NCBI GenBank assembly: GCA_018241025.1
Contig: JAFEEQ010000002.1
Span: 45,604 to 109,603 of the forward strand
Reading direction: 5' to 3'
Origin: Pseudomonadota bacterium
GTDB lineage: Bacteria; Pseudomonadota; Alphaproteobacteria; Micropepsales; Micropepsaceae
DNA length: 64,000 nt
Of this stretch, positions 1 to 7,400 are shown in pieces. Within the stretch, counting starts at the first letter, position 1; each line of letters starts with the position of its first letter. The notes below the pieces were generated by a model that worked only from the letters and a program-made list of their open reading frames with translations, was not told where the DNA came from and made no database searches. Made by a program: the position numbers and the translations under genes.

Positions 1-148
1 AATCTTCAAAGTAGGGAATGATCGAGCGTTTCGCGTTCGGGTATTTCGCGCCCCACTCTTTGTAGCGCAGTTGCTCATCGATTTCGGACCATGTCACCCA
101 TTCTCCATCGTCGTAGAACGCGCGGTCTGCCCAGTCGATTTCCTCCAA
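1..148 (-). CDS. Hypothetical protein, partial at left edge
   Basis: The minus strand is open from a TTG at 148 to the window edge and gives an acidic, aromatic-rich peptide (EIDWADRAFYDDGEWVTW, then a region rich in K, R and E). An AAGGA stretch lies about 9 nt upstream of the TTG and no ATG or GTG fits this frame, which is closed by a TAG further upstream. The composition looks like a real protein but I recognise no family. It diverges from the AlpA-like gene and probably belongs to the integrative element. The 3' end lies outside the window. Confidence 0.4.
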   Translation of the reverse strand, partial: MEEIDWADRAFYDDGEWVTWSEIDEQLRYKEWGAKYPNAKRSIIPYFED

Positions 149-321
149 TTTCGTGCGTCCTTCATGCTTGCCTGTAGGGTTTCGGATTCTATGTCCATCC
201 TATTTACCGCCGTTTCTTCGCCGTAGCACGACGACAGCTAAAACTCTATTGCACAAAGGCAATTCCTTCTTCTGTCTGGCTCAATCGCAATCAGAAACAG
301 CCAGCAGGAGGCAGCGTCGCC

Positions 322-543
322 ATGCGTCAACCAGACCGTATCGTCCGCCTGAAAACCGTTCTCGCCCGCACCGGGCTTTCGCAGTCCACCATCTATCGCA
401 AGATCGCCGAGGGCACGTTCCCGCCGCAACTCAAAATCAGCGCCAACGGCACAGGCTGGCACGAATCCGAGATCAACCGCTGGATCGCCAATCCCGCCGG
501 GTGGAGGAAACGCAGTGAGTTCGATTTCGATGGCATCCTCTGA
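322..543 (+). CDS. AlpA-like excisionase/regulator (HTH)
   Basis: A 73-residue protein with a helix-turn-helix of the AlpA/MerR-excisionase type: residues about 18-40 read TGLSQSTIYRKIAEGTFP, followed by the wing that in this family contacts DNA (W near residue 48, then EINRWI). The family includes the CP4-57 regulator AlpA and excisionase-type proteins of integrative elements. A GAGG Shine-Dalgarno precedes the ATG. The next ORF starts inside its last codons, so the two are translationally coupled. Presence beside a serine recombinase suggests a role in controlling excision of this element (inference). Confidence 0.8.
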   Translation: MRQPDRIVRLKTVLARTGLSQSTIYRKIAEGTFPPQLKISANGTGWHESEINRWIANPAGWRKRSEFDFDGIL

Positions 544-799
544 TCGCGCCGATGATGACGGCACAGGCAGCGCACGCCGTTCCCGGCGTGTCAGGCCGCC
601 CACGGCATCGGAGCAGCTTGAGGAGCTTTTGGGCTATTCGTGGCCGTTTCCCGGCAGGCCACCTAAGCATGACCTGTCCACATGGACCGTCACTGACGAC
701 TGGCCCGATCCCGTTCCTGTCACGGAAGCCGAGATCGAGGTGTTCGAGCGATGGTTCGGCGACCTGTTCGATGAACTCTTTGGCTCATCCGATCCTTGA
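515..799 (+). CDS. Small acidic hypothetical protein
   Basis: A 94-residue ORF starting at GTG 515, overlapping the AlpA-like gene by 29 nt, with GGAGG about 8 nt upstream. It has a basic N-terminal stretch (RRSRRVRPP near residues 21-29) and an acidic, aromatic C-terminal half (EIEVFERWFGDLFDELFG). I recognise no domain. The overlap and Shine-Dalgarno favour a real gene coupled to the regulator. It may be an element accessory protein. Confidence 0.55.
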   Translation: MSSISMASSDRADDDGTGSARRSRRVRPPTASEQLEELLGYSWPFPGRPPKHDLSTWTVTDDWPDPVPVTEAEIEVFERWFGDLFDELFGSSDP

Positions 800-845
800 T
801 AAATCCGGCAATATGCCGTATATAATCGAGGGAAGGAGATCAGCC
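796..845 (+). promoter_or_regulatory. Promoter/operator of the toxin-antitoxin operon
   Basis: TTGATA (796-801) and TATATA (819-824) are spaced 17 nt apart as a sigma-70-type promoter; TATAAT at 821-826 is an overlapping alternative. Between them is a perfect inverted repeat, CGGCA-ATA-TGCCG (806-818). GGAAGGAGAT (831-840) is the ribosome binding site for the antitoxin. DUF1778 antitoxins repress their own promoters through palindromes, so this repeat is a natural operator candidate. Confidence 0.6.
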
Positions 846-1136
846 ATGCCCAGACCCGCCAGTGAAGTCGAAACCGCCCGCCTTGAGGCGCGCGTTCCTG
901 TCAATGTCTATGAGCAGATGCAGCGCGCCGCACGGCTGCGCGGCATGACGCTCACCGGCTACCTCATCGCAACGGCGGGCGAGGATGCCCGCCGCACGGT
1001 CGAGGAAGCCGACGTGCTGCGTCTGGCTGCCGAGGATCAGATACGCTTTGCCAAAGCCCTGATCGATCCGCCCGCGCCCAACGCCCGTCTCGCCCGCGCC
1101 GCGAAGCGTCATGCTGAACTGATCGCGCCCCGGTGA
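846..1136 (+). CDS. DUF1778 antitoxin (TacA family)
   Basis: A 96-residue protein with an N-terminal ribbon-helix-helix (residues about 8-45: TARLEARVPVNVYEQMQRAA, then LRGMTLTGYLIA) and a C-terminal helical tail that in this family neutralises the GNAT toxin. The start was set at ATG 846 because AAGGAGAT lies directly upstream and the RHH begins there; a longer frame upstream has no family support. Its stop overlaps the toxin GTG by 4 nt. Expected roles are DNA-binding autorepression with the toxin as co-repressor, and toxin neutralisation (family knowledge). Confidence 0.85.
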   Translation: MPRPASEVETARLEARVPVNVYEQMQRAARLRGMTLTGYLIATAGEDARRTVEEADVLRLAAEDQIRFAKALIDPPAPNARLARAAKRHAELIAPR

Positions 1137-1648
1137 GCGCGAGGTTTGCGATAGAGGCGCTTGCCAAAGCCCACCAGCGCAAGGCGTTCTCGTGTGGCAA
1201 TGAGCGGATAGACCGCTATTTCCATGAGGCAGTCACGCAGGACATCAAACGTCGATACGCAACCTGCTTCGTTGCCCGCGACCTTGAGACCGACCGGATA
1301 GCGGGCTTCTACACGCTCTCATCGAGCAACGTGCCGCTCATGGCTGTGCCGGAACCGCTGGCGAGCCGGTTGCCGCGCTACCCGACCGTTCCGGCGGTGC
1401 TTATCGGCTGGCTTGGCCGCGATCAGTCCTATGCGGGGCTTGGACTCGGCGAAGCCCTGTTGTTCGACGCTATCAGGACAGTCGCCGAAGCGCCGATAGG
1501 CGCTCATGCCATCTTCGCCGATGCCATCGACGAACAGGCCGCAGCCTTCTACGCGGCCGTCGGGTTCACCGCGCTGATTGATCGGCCCAATACTTTGTAT
1601 CTGCCTGTTGCGACGGCACAGCGCCTTTTGTCGGGAGAAACGTCGTGA
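1133..1648 (+). CDS. GNAT acetyltransferase toxin (TacT-like)
   Basis: A 171-residue GNAT fold. The acetyl-CoA loop is YAGLGLGEAL (residues 100-109), and a Tyr at residue 140 in AAAFYAAVGF matches the catalytic tyrosine of this family. TacT-type toxins acetylate the amino group of charged tRNA and block translation. GTG start overlapping the antitoxin stop; its own stop overlaps the recombinase GTG by 4 nt. Length and gene order (antitoxin first) fit DUF1778/GNAT type II systems. Confidence 0.87.
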   Translation: MSARFAIEALAKAHQRKAFSCGNERIDRYFHEAVTQDIKRRYATCFVARDLETDRIAGFYTLSSSNVPLMAVPEPLASRLPRYPTVPAVLIGWLGRDQSYAGLGLGEALLFDAIRTVAEAPIGAHAIFADAIDEQAAAFYAAVGFTALIDRPNTLYLPVATAQRLLSGETS

Positions 1649-3336
1649 CATCTTCACGCGATGCCGAAAGTCAGTCTCGGGTGATGCAGCGCGCCGCCCT
1701 TTATCTGCGCGTCTCGACGGCGCGGCAGGCCGAGCATGACGTTTCCATTCCCGACCAGAAGCGGCAGGGCGAAGCCTATTGCGAGGCGCGCGGCCTGCAA
1801 CTGGTCGAGACCTTCGTGGAGCCGGGCGCATCGGCCACCAACGACCGCCGCCCCGAGTTCCAGCGCATGATCGAAGCGGGCATATCGAAGCCCGCACCCT
1901 TCGATGTTGTCGTGGTCCACTCGTTCAGCCGCTTCTTCCGTGATCACTTCGAGCTTGAGTTCTATGTGCGCAAGCTGGCGAAGAACGGCGTGAAGCTGGT
2001 TTCGATCACGCAGGAAATGGGCGATGACCCCATGCACGTTATGATGCGGCAGATCATGGCGCTGTTCGATGAATACCAGTCGAAGGAAAACGCCAAGCAC
2101 GTCATCCGCGCCTTGAAGGAGAATGCCCGGCAAGGCTTCTGGAACGGTTCCCTTCCTCCCATCGGCTATCGAACCATCGCCGCCGAGCAGCGCGGCGCGA
2201 AGACCAAGAAGAAGCTGGAAATCGATCCACTGCACGCCGATACGGTGCGGCTGATCTACCGGCTGGCCCTGCATGGCGACGGCACCACCGGCCAGATGGG
2301 CGTGAAGAACATCGTCAGCTACCTGAACCGCAACCGCATCTTCACCCGCGACGGCGGGCGTTGGGGCATCGGCCAGGTTCACCGCATCCTCACCCGCCGC
2401 ACCTATATGGGCGAGCACGAGTTCAACAAGCGGACCAAGACCAAGGAATTGAAGCCGGTCAGTGAAATCGTGATGGTCCCCGTCCCGCCGATCATCGACC
2501 GTGACACGTTCGACACCGTGCAGAAGCTGCTTAAGGCCCGCAATCCCAAGGTCACGCCTGCCGCCGTCATCAGCGGCCCCACCATGCTGACCGGCCTGAT
2601 CCATTGCGCCAAGTGCGGCGGGGCTATGACCATCCGCACAGGCAAGGGCGGGCGCTATCGCTATTACACCTGCTCGATCAAAGCCCGGCAGGGACCGACC
2701 GCCTGCGAGGGCATGGCGGTGCCGATGGACAAGCTGGACGATCTGGTCGCCAGCCATCTTGAAAACCAGCTTCTCCGGCCCGAGCGGCTGGAAACCATCC
2801 TTGCCGCCGTTCTCGACCGGCGGGAAGAATATGCCGAGCGCCGCCGCGAGCATATCGCCGAACTCAATAAGCGCACCACCGAATCGGAATTGCGGCTCAA
2901 GCGCCTCTATGACGCCATCGAGGCAGGCATTGCCGACCTGGACGACCCGGCGCTGAAAGACCGCATCGACGGCCTCAAGGCGATCCGCGATCAGGCCAAG
3001 GCCGACGCCGACCGGGCGCAGGCCATGCTCCAGAACTCAGGCCAGAAGGCCGTCACGCCGCAGATGCTGCGCACGTTCGCCAAGAATTCCCGCCAGAGCA
3101 TCCGGCTTGAAGGAGGAGGCTATCGCCGCGACCATCTGCGCGCGCTGGCTCAGCGCGTCGAGGTCAATACCGGCGAAGTCAGGATCATGGGATCGAAATC
3201 CCGGTTGCTTCAGGCGCTGGTGTCGGGCGGTGGCGTAAACGCAGTGCCCACTCAGGGACTGAAGTGGCGGACAGGGAGGGATTCGAACCCTCGAACGGCT
3301 ATTAACCGTTACACACTTTCCAGGCGTGCGCCTTAA
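1645..3336 (+). CDS. Large serine recombinase (integrase)
   Basis: A 563-residue serine recombinase: catalytic resolvase domain with the nucleophile at Ser24 (YLRVSTARQ), a recombinase domain (about 170-300), a zinc ribbon (CAKCGG with later Cys, about residues 320-350), and a C-terminal coiled-coil region rich in K, E and R. GGGAG sits 8 nt before GTG 1645, which overlaps the toxin stop. The last residues (GRDSNPR to RRAP) are encoded by the antisense of tRNA-Ser, so the C-terminus and stop codon come from the target site. It probably integrates and excises the element whose right end is here. Confidence 0.9.
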   Translation: MTSSRDAESQSRVMQRAALYLRVSTARQAEHDVSIPDQKRQGEAYCEARGLQLVETFVEPGASATNDRRPEFQRMIEAGISKPAPFDVVVVHSFSRFFRDHFELEFYVRKLAKNGVKLVSITQEMGDDPMHVMMRQIMALFDEYQSKENAKHVIRALKENARQGFWNGSLPPIGYRTIAAEQRGAKTKKKLEIDPLHADTVRLIYRLALHGDGTTGQMGVKNIVSYLNRNRIFTRDGGRWGIGQVHRILTRRTYMGEHEFNKRTKTKELKPVSEIVMVPVPPIIDRDTFDTVQKLLKARNPKVTPAAVISGPTMLTGLIHCAKCGGAMTIRTGKGGRYRYYTCSIKARQGPTACEGMAVPMDKLDDLVASHLENQLLRPERLETILAAVLDRREEYAERRREHIAELNKRTTESELRLKRLYDAIEAGIADLDDPALKDRIDGLKAIRDQAKADADRAQAMLQNSGQKAVTPQMLRTFAKNSRQSIRLEGGGYRRDHLRALAQRVEVNTGEVRIMGSKSRLLQALVSGGGVNAVPTQGLKWRTGRDSNPRTAINRYTLSRRAP

Positions 3337-3355
3337 ACCACTCGGCCACCTGTCC
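3265..3355 (-). tRNA. tRNA-Ser(GGA)
   Basis: On the minus strand the acceptor stem GGACAGG pairs with CCTGTCC, the anticodon stem CACGC/GTGTG encloses the loop CTGGAAA (anticodon GGA), there is a long variable arm as in serine tRNAs, and a T-loop TTCGAAT. CCA is encoded (3265-3267). The tRNA body is 3268-3355. Its 3' half is overlapped by the end of the recombinase gene on the other strand, which marks it as the attachment target of the element to the left. Confidence 0.95.
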
Positions 3356-3413
3356 GGGGAGCCCGTTCCGGCGGGCAGGCGGGGGAAATATCGCGGGTCC
3401 GCCCCAAAAGCAA

Positions 3414-3439
3414 TCGGGCGGCCCGAAGGGGCCGCCCGA
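3414..3439 (-). terminator. Intrinsic terminator of the membrane protein gene
   Basis: A perfect 10-bp stem, TCGGGCGGCC/GGCCGCCCGA, with a 6-nt loop lies 19 nt beyond the stop of the minus-strand gene at 3458. On the minus strand it is followed by a T-rich run (TTGCTTTT). Confidence 0.65.
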
Positions 3440-3457
3440 CCGCAAATTTCGAAGGGA

Positions 3458-3889
3458 TCAGTCCGTGCCGGAACGTCCGAGGCCGAGGTCGTGCTCGGCC
3501 GCAACAATCGAAATCGTGTAGCCGGCCGCCACGTCGAACAGAGTCATCACCACGACGAAGAAGAAGGGCGTCGAGGCGAAGCCCTTCAGGGTGATGAACT
3601 CGATCAGGGCGACGATGAAGGTCAGCAAAGAGAGGCCGTGATTGATGATTTCGCGCGAAGTCGTGCGCGTCGCCTTGATGACCTCGATGAACAGAAGCCC
3701 GATGGTCAGCAGGATGATGAAGTCGCCGAACGAGAACTGCCAAGTCTCCCCGGAGAACATCTTGATGCCGATCGAATGGGTGATGCTCAGAGCATCCTGG
3801 ATGTTCATGTGGAACACCACGGCGCCGAAGAACACGATCAGATTGTAGATGATGAGCGGAACCACCAGCAGCGGAAACAGGCGAAGCAT
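3458..3889 (-). CDS. Small four-helix membrane protein, unknown function
   Basis: A 143-residue protein with about four hydrophobic segments: residues 1-22 (LRLFPLLVVPLIIYNLIVFF), 47-66, 78-96 and 100-120. The start was placed at ATG 3889, preceded by GGGGAG; a longer frame has no signal upstream. It looks like an inner-membrane protein conserved in alphaproteobacteria, but I know no function. It stands alone with its own terminator, between the tRNA and the glycosyltransferase module. Confidence 0.7.
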   Translation of the reverse strand: MLRLFPLLVVPLIIYNLIVFFGAVVFHMNIQDALSITHSIGIKMFSGETWQFSFGDFIILLTIGLLFIEVIKATRTTSREIINHGLSLLTFIVALIEFITLKGFASTPFFFVVVMTLFDVAAGYTISIVAAEHDLGLGRSGTD

Positions 3890-4016
3890 CGGAACTCTCC
3901 CCGAAGAAGCGCTTCCAGTGCCGGAAGCGGTCAACCACGCCGGAAACCCGGCCCCAATATAATGTAGCATATTGGGGCAGAAAGTGGGCGTCGTTAACGC
4001 TTTTGCAACGACTTGG

Positions 4017-4331
4017 TTAAATCGGCTTCGGCGTGCGGTCGCGGTAGATCATGTAGAGGTTGCGCGCATAGATCGGGATCGGCATCCCCTGCCCGATCAG
4101 AAGCGGCCAAGCCTGAATGTGCACGGCGTAGGAAAAGCTGATCAGGCCACCCACCAGGCTGCAATACCAGAATGCGACCGGTACGACGCTATGCCCGATC
4201 TGCTCGCTGCGCAGCCACTGGATCAGGAAGCGTACGCCAAACACCGCCTGGCCGAGAAATCCTACACCGGTCCAGACCGTATCGACCGGATTTGCGAGCG
4301 CGAGCGCGTAAAGATGCGCGAGATAGCCCAT
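4017..4331 (-). CDS. Lipid A biosynthesis N-terminal domain (LAB_N) protein
   Basis: A 104-residue membrane protein with three hydrophobic helices and the LAB_N signature: GVGFLGQAVFGVRFLIQWL near residues 22-40, RSEQIGHSVVPVAFWY near 41-56, and a basic C-terminal RNLYMIYRDR. Its ATG overlaps the stop of the GT2 gene (TGATG), so it is translationally coupled. LAB_N proteins commonly sit beside polyprenyl-phosphate glycosyltransferases and may help flip or handle lipid-linked sugars (inference). Confidence 0.85.
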   Translation of the reverse strand: MGYLAHLYALALANPVDTVWTGVGFLGQAVFGVRFLIQWLRSEQIGHSVVPVAFWYCSLVGGLISFSYAVHIQAWPLLIGQGMPIPIYARNLYMIYRDRTPKPI

Positions 4332-5053
4332 CAGAGTTCCTTCGTTTCCGCGTTCGGCTTGAACCGGCGCTGCAGCCAGCGGACACCGAGGATGTCCGTC
4401 ACGCTGACGATCAGGCGGCCGAGATTTGTGTACTTGGAAGCCCCGGCGGTGCGTGGGCGGTGGTTTACCTCGACGAACCGCACTTCGTAGCCGTCGCGCA
4501 GCATCAGGGTGATGATGAAGCGATGAATATGATCGAAATACGGAAGCGCGAGGAATGCGTCCCGCCGGAAGGCCTTCAATCCGCAACCGGTATCGCTGGC
4601 GCCGTCGTTGAGCAGCCGCGCGCGCACCGCATTGCCGAAACGTGACGCAAGGCGGCGGCTGACGGTATCCCGGCGCTTGGCACGCACGCCCGACACCACC
4701 CCGATGGTCGCTGCGCCGGGCGCGCGCAGCAGCGCCAGAAGTTTCGGGATATCGGCCGGATCGTTCTGTCCGTCGCCGTCCAGCGTCACGATGAGATCGG
4801 AGCGGGCAGCACGAACACCGGTGCGGATGCCTCGGCTCTGGCCAAGGTTCTTTCCGTGCTGAAGAACCCTGAGCGACGGAATCTCGCTCTTCAGCGCCAT
4901 CAGCGCCGCGGCGGTGCCGTCCGTCGAACCGTCATCGATGAAGATGATCTCGGCCTCTTCGCCGGAAACTGCCGCGGCGATCTCACGCGCCAGCGGGGCG
5001 ACGTTGCCGGCCTCGTCCTTGACCGGTACGACCACGGAGAGTGCCACCGCCAT
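4331..5053 (-). CDS. GT2 polyprenyl-phosphate glycosyltransferase
   Basis: A 240-residue GT2 protein (DPM1/ArnC-like): VVVPVKDEAGNV near residues 6-17, the DDGSTDGT motif near 42-49 and DGDGQNDP near 92-99 (metal and sugar-nucleotide binding). The start at ATG 5053 matches the family N-terminus. It lacks the C-terminal TM helices of ArnC-type proteins; the coupled LAB_N protein may supply the membrane part. With the divergent GT83 gene it probably makes and uses a polyprenyl-phosphate sugar for lipid A or glycan modification (inference). Confidence 0.85.
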   Translation of the reverse strand: MAVALSVVVPVKDEAGNVAPLAREIAAAVSGEEAEIIFIDDGSTDGTAAALMALKSEIPSLRVLQHGKNLGQSRGIRTGVRAARSDLIVTLDGDGQNDPADIPKLLALLRAPGAATIGVVSGVRAKRRDTVSRRLASRFGNAVRARLLNDGASDTGCGLKAFRRDAFLALPYFDHIHRFIITLMLRDGYEVRFVEVNHRPRTAGASKYTNLGRLIVSVTDILGVRWLQRRFKPNAETKEL

Positions 5054-5235
5054 GCTGAGGTTCCGTTCGATCCCGTCGTAGAATAGAGTGGCGGCCGGCC
5101 GCGTTTGACCCGCCTTGCGTCTTGCGGGCGCCTTATACAGGCCCGTGCCCTCAAGAAACAGGCTTGTTCCAGGATGACCCATTTGCCCGTTCCCACCGCA
5201 TTGCCGATGACGGATGGGTTCAAGAGCCGTTCCAG

Positions 5236-6978
5236 ATGAGCCTCGCCGACACCCCGCTGGCCATGCCTGCGAGCCCCGAAACCCGCCTGGGGCAGCTTCT
5301 CAGTTGGTGCGCGCGGTGGTGGTGGATCACCCTGACGCTGCTCTGCCTGGCGCTCTGGACGCCCGGCGTATTGAGTCTGCCGCCGCTCGACCGCGACGAA
5401 AGCCGCTTTGCCCAAGCCTCTCGACAGATGCTGGAGACCCAAAACCTCGTCGACATCCGGTTCGGTCAGGTCCCACGATACAAGAAGCCCGTCGGTATCT
5501 ACTGGCTCCAGGCGGCGAGCACGGCAATCGCCGGGGCGGGCGATCACGATTCGATCTGGACCTATCGCCTGCCTTCCCTGTTCGGAGGGCTGCTCGCGGT
5601 CCTGCTGACCTTCTGGTGCGCGCGCGCTTTCGCGATTGCCGAGGTCGCATGGCTCGGTGCGGCATTGATGGCGACGTCGGTCCTCTTGACCGCCGAATCG
5701 ACCATCGCGACCACCGATGCCGTACAACTCGCCTGCGCCATGGGAGCGATGGGCGTTCTGCTCCGTGCGTATTTGGCGGCACGCAATCCGGACCATCGCA
5801 GACCCGGAACGGCTCTCATTCTCGCCGGATGGGCGGCGTTCGCCGCCGGCATTTTGATCAAGGGACCGGTCGTCCCCGCCGTCTGCGCACTGACTGCTGC
5901 CGGGCTCGTTGCCTTCGACCGCTGGGACTGGCGCTGGCTGAAGACTTTGCAGCCCCTGCGCGGCGTCGGTCTGACCGTTCTGATCGTCGCGCCCTGGGCA
6001 ATCGCGATCTCCATCGCAAGCCATGGCGCATTTTATGAGCAGTCGTTGGGGCACGACTTCGCCGCCAAGATCGCAGGCGGGCAGGAGAGCCACGGCGCCC
6101 CGCCGGGATATTACCTCGCCCTGGCCGCCGTGAGCTTCTGGCCGGCGATTCTGTTTGTGCTTCCGGGTCTCGGGGCCGCGATTCAGCGCCGGTCCGATCC
6201 CGCGATCCGATTTCTGCTGATCTGGGCGATTGCGAACTGGCTGATGTTCGAGTTGGTTCCCACGAAGCTTCCGCATTACGTGCTGCCCGCATATCCCCCA
6301 CTGGCAATGCTTGCCGCCAATTGGATGCTGACGCCGAGCGCTGGTCGCGAACGCAACTGGCAATCCATCTTGTACTACCTGGCCACGGCCCTGTTCGTAA
6401 TCGGCGGCCTTGCCTTGGCCGTGGCGCCGGCGCTGGCGACCTGGAAGTACGGAAATGGCGTCCCTGTCTGGCTGTACGGGACCGCCGCACTCGGCGTTCT
6501 TCTGGTGCTGGCCGCGTGCGTGGCCCAGCTTCGGCACCGAAGCCTTGGCGCTGCCGGGTTGGCGACGCTTGCAGTGCTTATTTTTTATCCAACTCTGACC
6601 GCTGGGGCAGGACCTCGCCTTTCGGATATCTGGCTAAGCCCGCGTGCCGCGGCGCTGGTCAAGAAGGATGGACGGCCCGGCGATCCGCCACCGATCTTCG
6701 CCGGATATACCGAGCCCAGTCTCCTCTTCGTCGTGGGCACCGAAACGAGACTGACCAACGGCGTCGGCGCGGCACAGGCTGCGGCGTACCAGGGCGGTCT
6801 CGTCTTCGTTGAAGACCGTGAGCGGCCGGCCTTCCTCGCCAGACTGGCCGAACTGGAGACCGATGCGACGAAGGTCGATCGCCTCGACGGGCTGAACTAC
6901 TCCCGCGGCAAGCCGGTGCACATCACGGTCTACCGCGTGACGGCGACCCGCGACGTGATCGTGCCACCGGCCGAGTGA
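5236..6978 (+). CDS. GT83/ArnT-like membrane glycosyltransferase
   Basis: A 580-residue polytopic protein of the PMT/ArnT family. An N-terminal TM helix is followed by the periplasmic acidic motif PPLDRDESRFA (near residue 50), then RYKKPVGIYWLQ, which matches the ArnT consensus, and about 10-12 TM segments with a soluble C-terminal domain. These enzymes transfer sugar from polyprenyl phosphate to lipid A or another acceptor at the periplasmic face. The start at 5236 is uncertain; 5263 is also possible. It is divergent from the GT2/LAB_N pair, about 180 bp away. Confidence 0.82.
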   Translation: MSLADTPLAMPASPETRLGQLLSWCARWWWITLTLLCLALWTPGVLSLPPLDRDESRFAQASRQMLETQNLVDIRFGQVPRYKKPVGIYWLQAASTAIAGAGDHDSIWTYRLPSLFGGLLAVLLTFWCARAFAIAEVAWLGAALMATSVLLTAESTIATTDAVQLACAMGAMGVLLRAYLAARNPDHRRPGTALILAGWAAFAAGILIKGPVVPAVCALTAAGLVAFDRWDWRWLKTLQPLRGVGLTVLIVAPWAIAISIASHGAFYEQSLGHDFAAKIAGGQESHGAPPGYYLALAAVSFWPAILFVLPGLGAAIQRRSDPAIRFLLIWAIANWLMFELVPTKLPHYVLPAYPPLAMLAANWMLTPSAGRERNWQSILYYLATALFVIGGLALAVAPALATWKYGNGVPVWLYGTAALGVLLVLAACVAQLRHRSLGAAGLATLAVLIFYPTLTAGAGPRLSDIWLSPRAAALVKKDGRPGDPPPIFAGYTEPSLLFVVGTETRLTNGVGAAQAAAYQGGLVFVEDRERPAFLARLAELETDATKVDRLDGLNYSRGKPVHITVYRVTATRDVIVPPAE

Positions 6979-7292
6979 GGCCAGCGGGTCACACAGCGCG
7001 AATTCATGCACAGCCTCGTTGCACCCGGCCGGTTGAAGCGACCAGTTGCGTCGGCGTCTGCGCGCGCGGCCATCGCGACCGCGTCAGGCGTTTCGATGCG
7101 TAGCCGAATCACGTCGCCTGGAATGCATCAAAGTGCGATTCCACAAGGCTCGAACAAGTCGAGCCGCGTACCGCGCTAGCGCGGACGACAACGAACAGGG
7201 CGAGCAGACGCGCCACCCGATGGGATATCGCGCCGACCATTTCGATACGTGCGCGGCCGAACCGAACCGTGTTCGATCGCTTCAACCTACTC

Positions 7293-7400
7293 TTGACGTG
7301 GGAAATTAAGACTCTAATGATCGAAACACAGTCACGCCCACTGATGGGATGCCGTTGTGGTTTTCGCGCGGGCGACGACTTCGGAGCGTCTTATAAGACG
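7293..7400 (+). promoter_or_regulatory. Candidate promoter and 14-bp palindrome before the aminomutase gene
   Basis: The 422-bp gap 6979-7400 holds no convincing gene. TTGACG (7293-7298) and TAATGA (7315-7320) are spaced 16 nt apart as a possible promoter. Directly before ATG 7401 is the perfect palindrome CGTCTTATAAGACG (7387-7400). Without a loop it cannot form a stable hairpin, so a protein-binding operator is more likely. GGAG at 7383-7386 is the only Shine-Dalgarno-like stretch. Confidence 0.4.

Noticed and set aside
1654..2853. Long antisense open frame over the recombinase (and similar ones over 4900-6537, 12385-13998, 47357-49255, 54772-56586, 56522-58735, 58834-60627)
   Set aside because: High-GC shadow frames opposite well-supported genes; no domain motifs and no ribosome binding site.
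7046..7309. 87-codon ORF in the gap before the aminomutase
   Set aside because: Arg/Ala-rich shadow composition, no Shine-Dalgarno and no recognisable motif.
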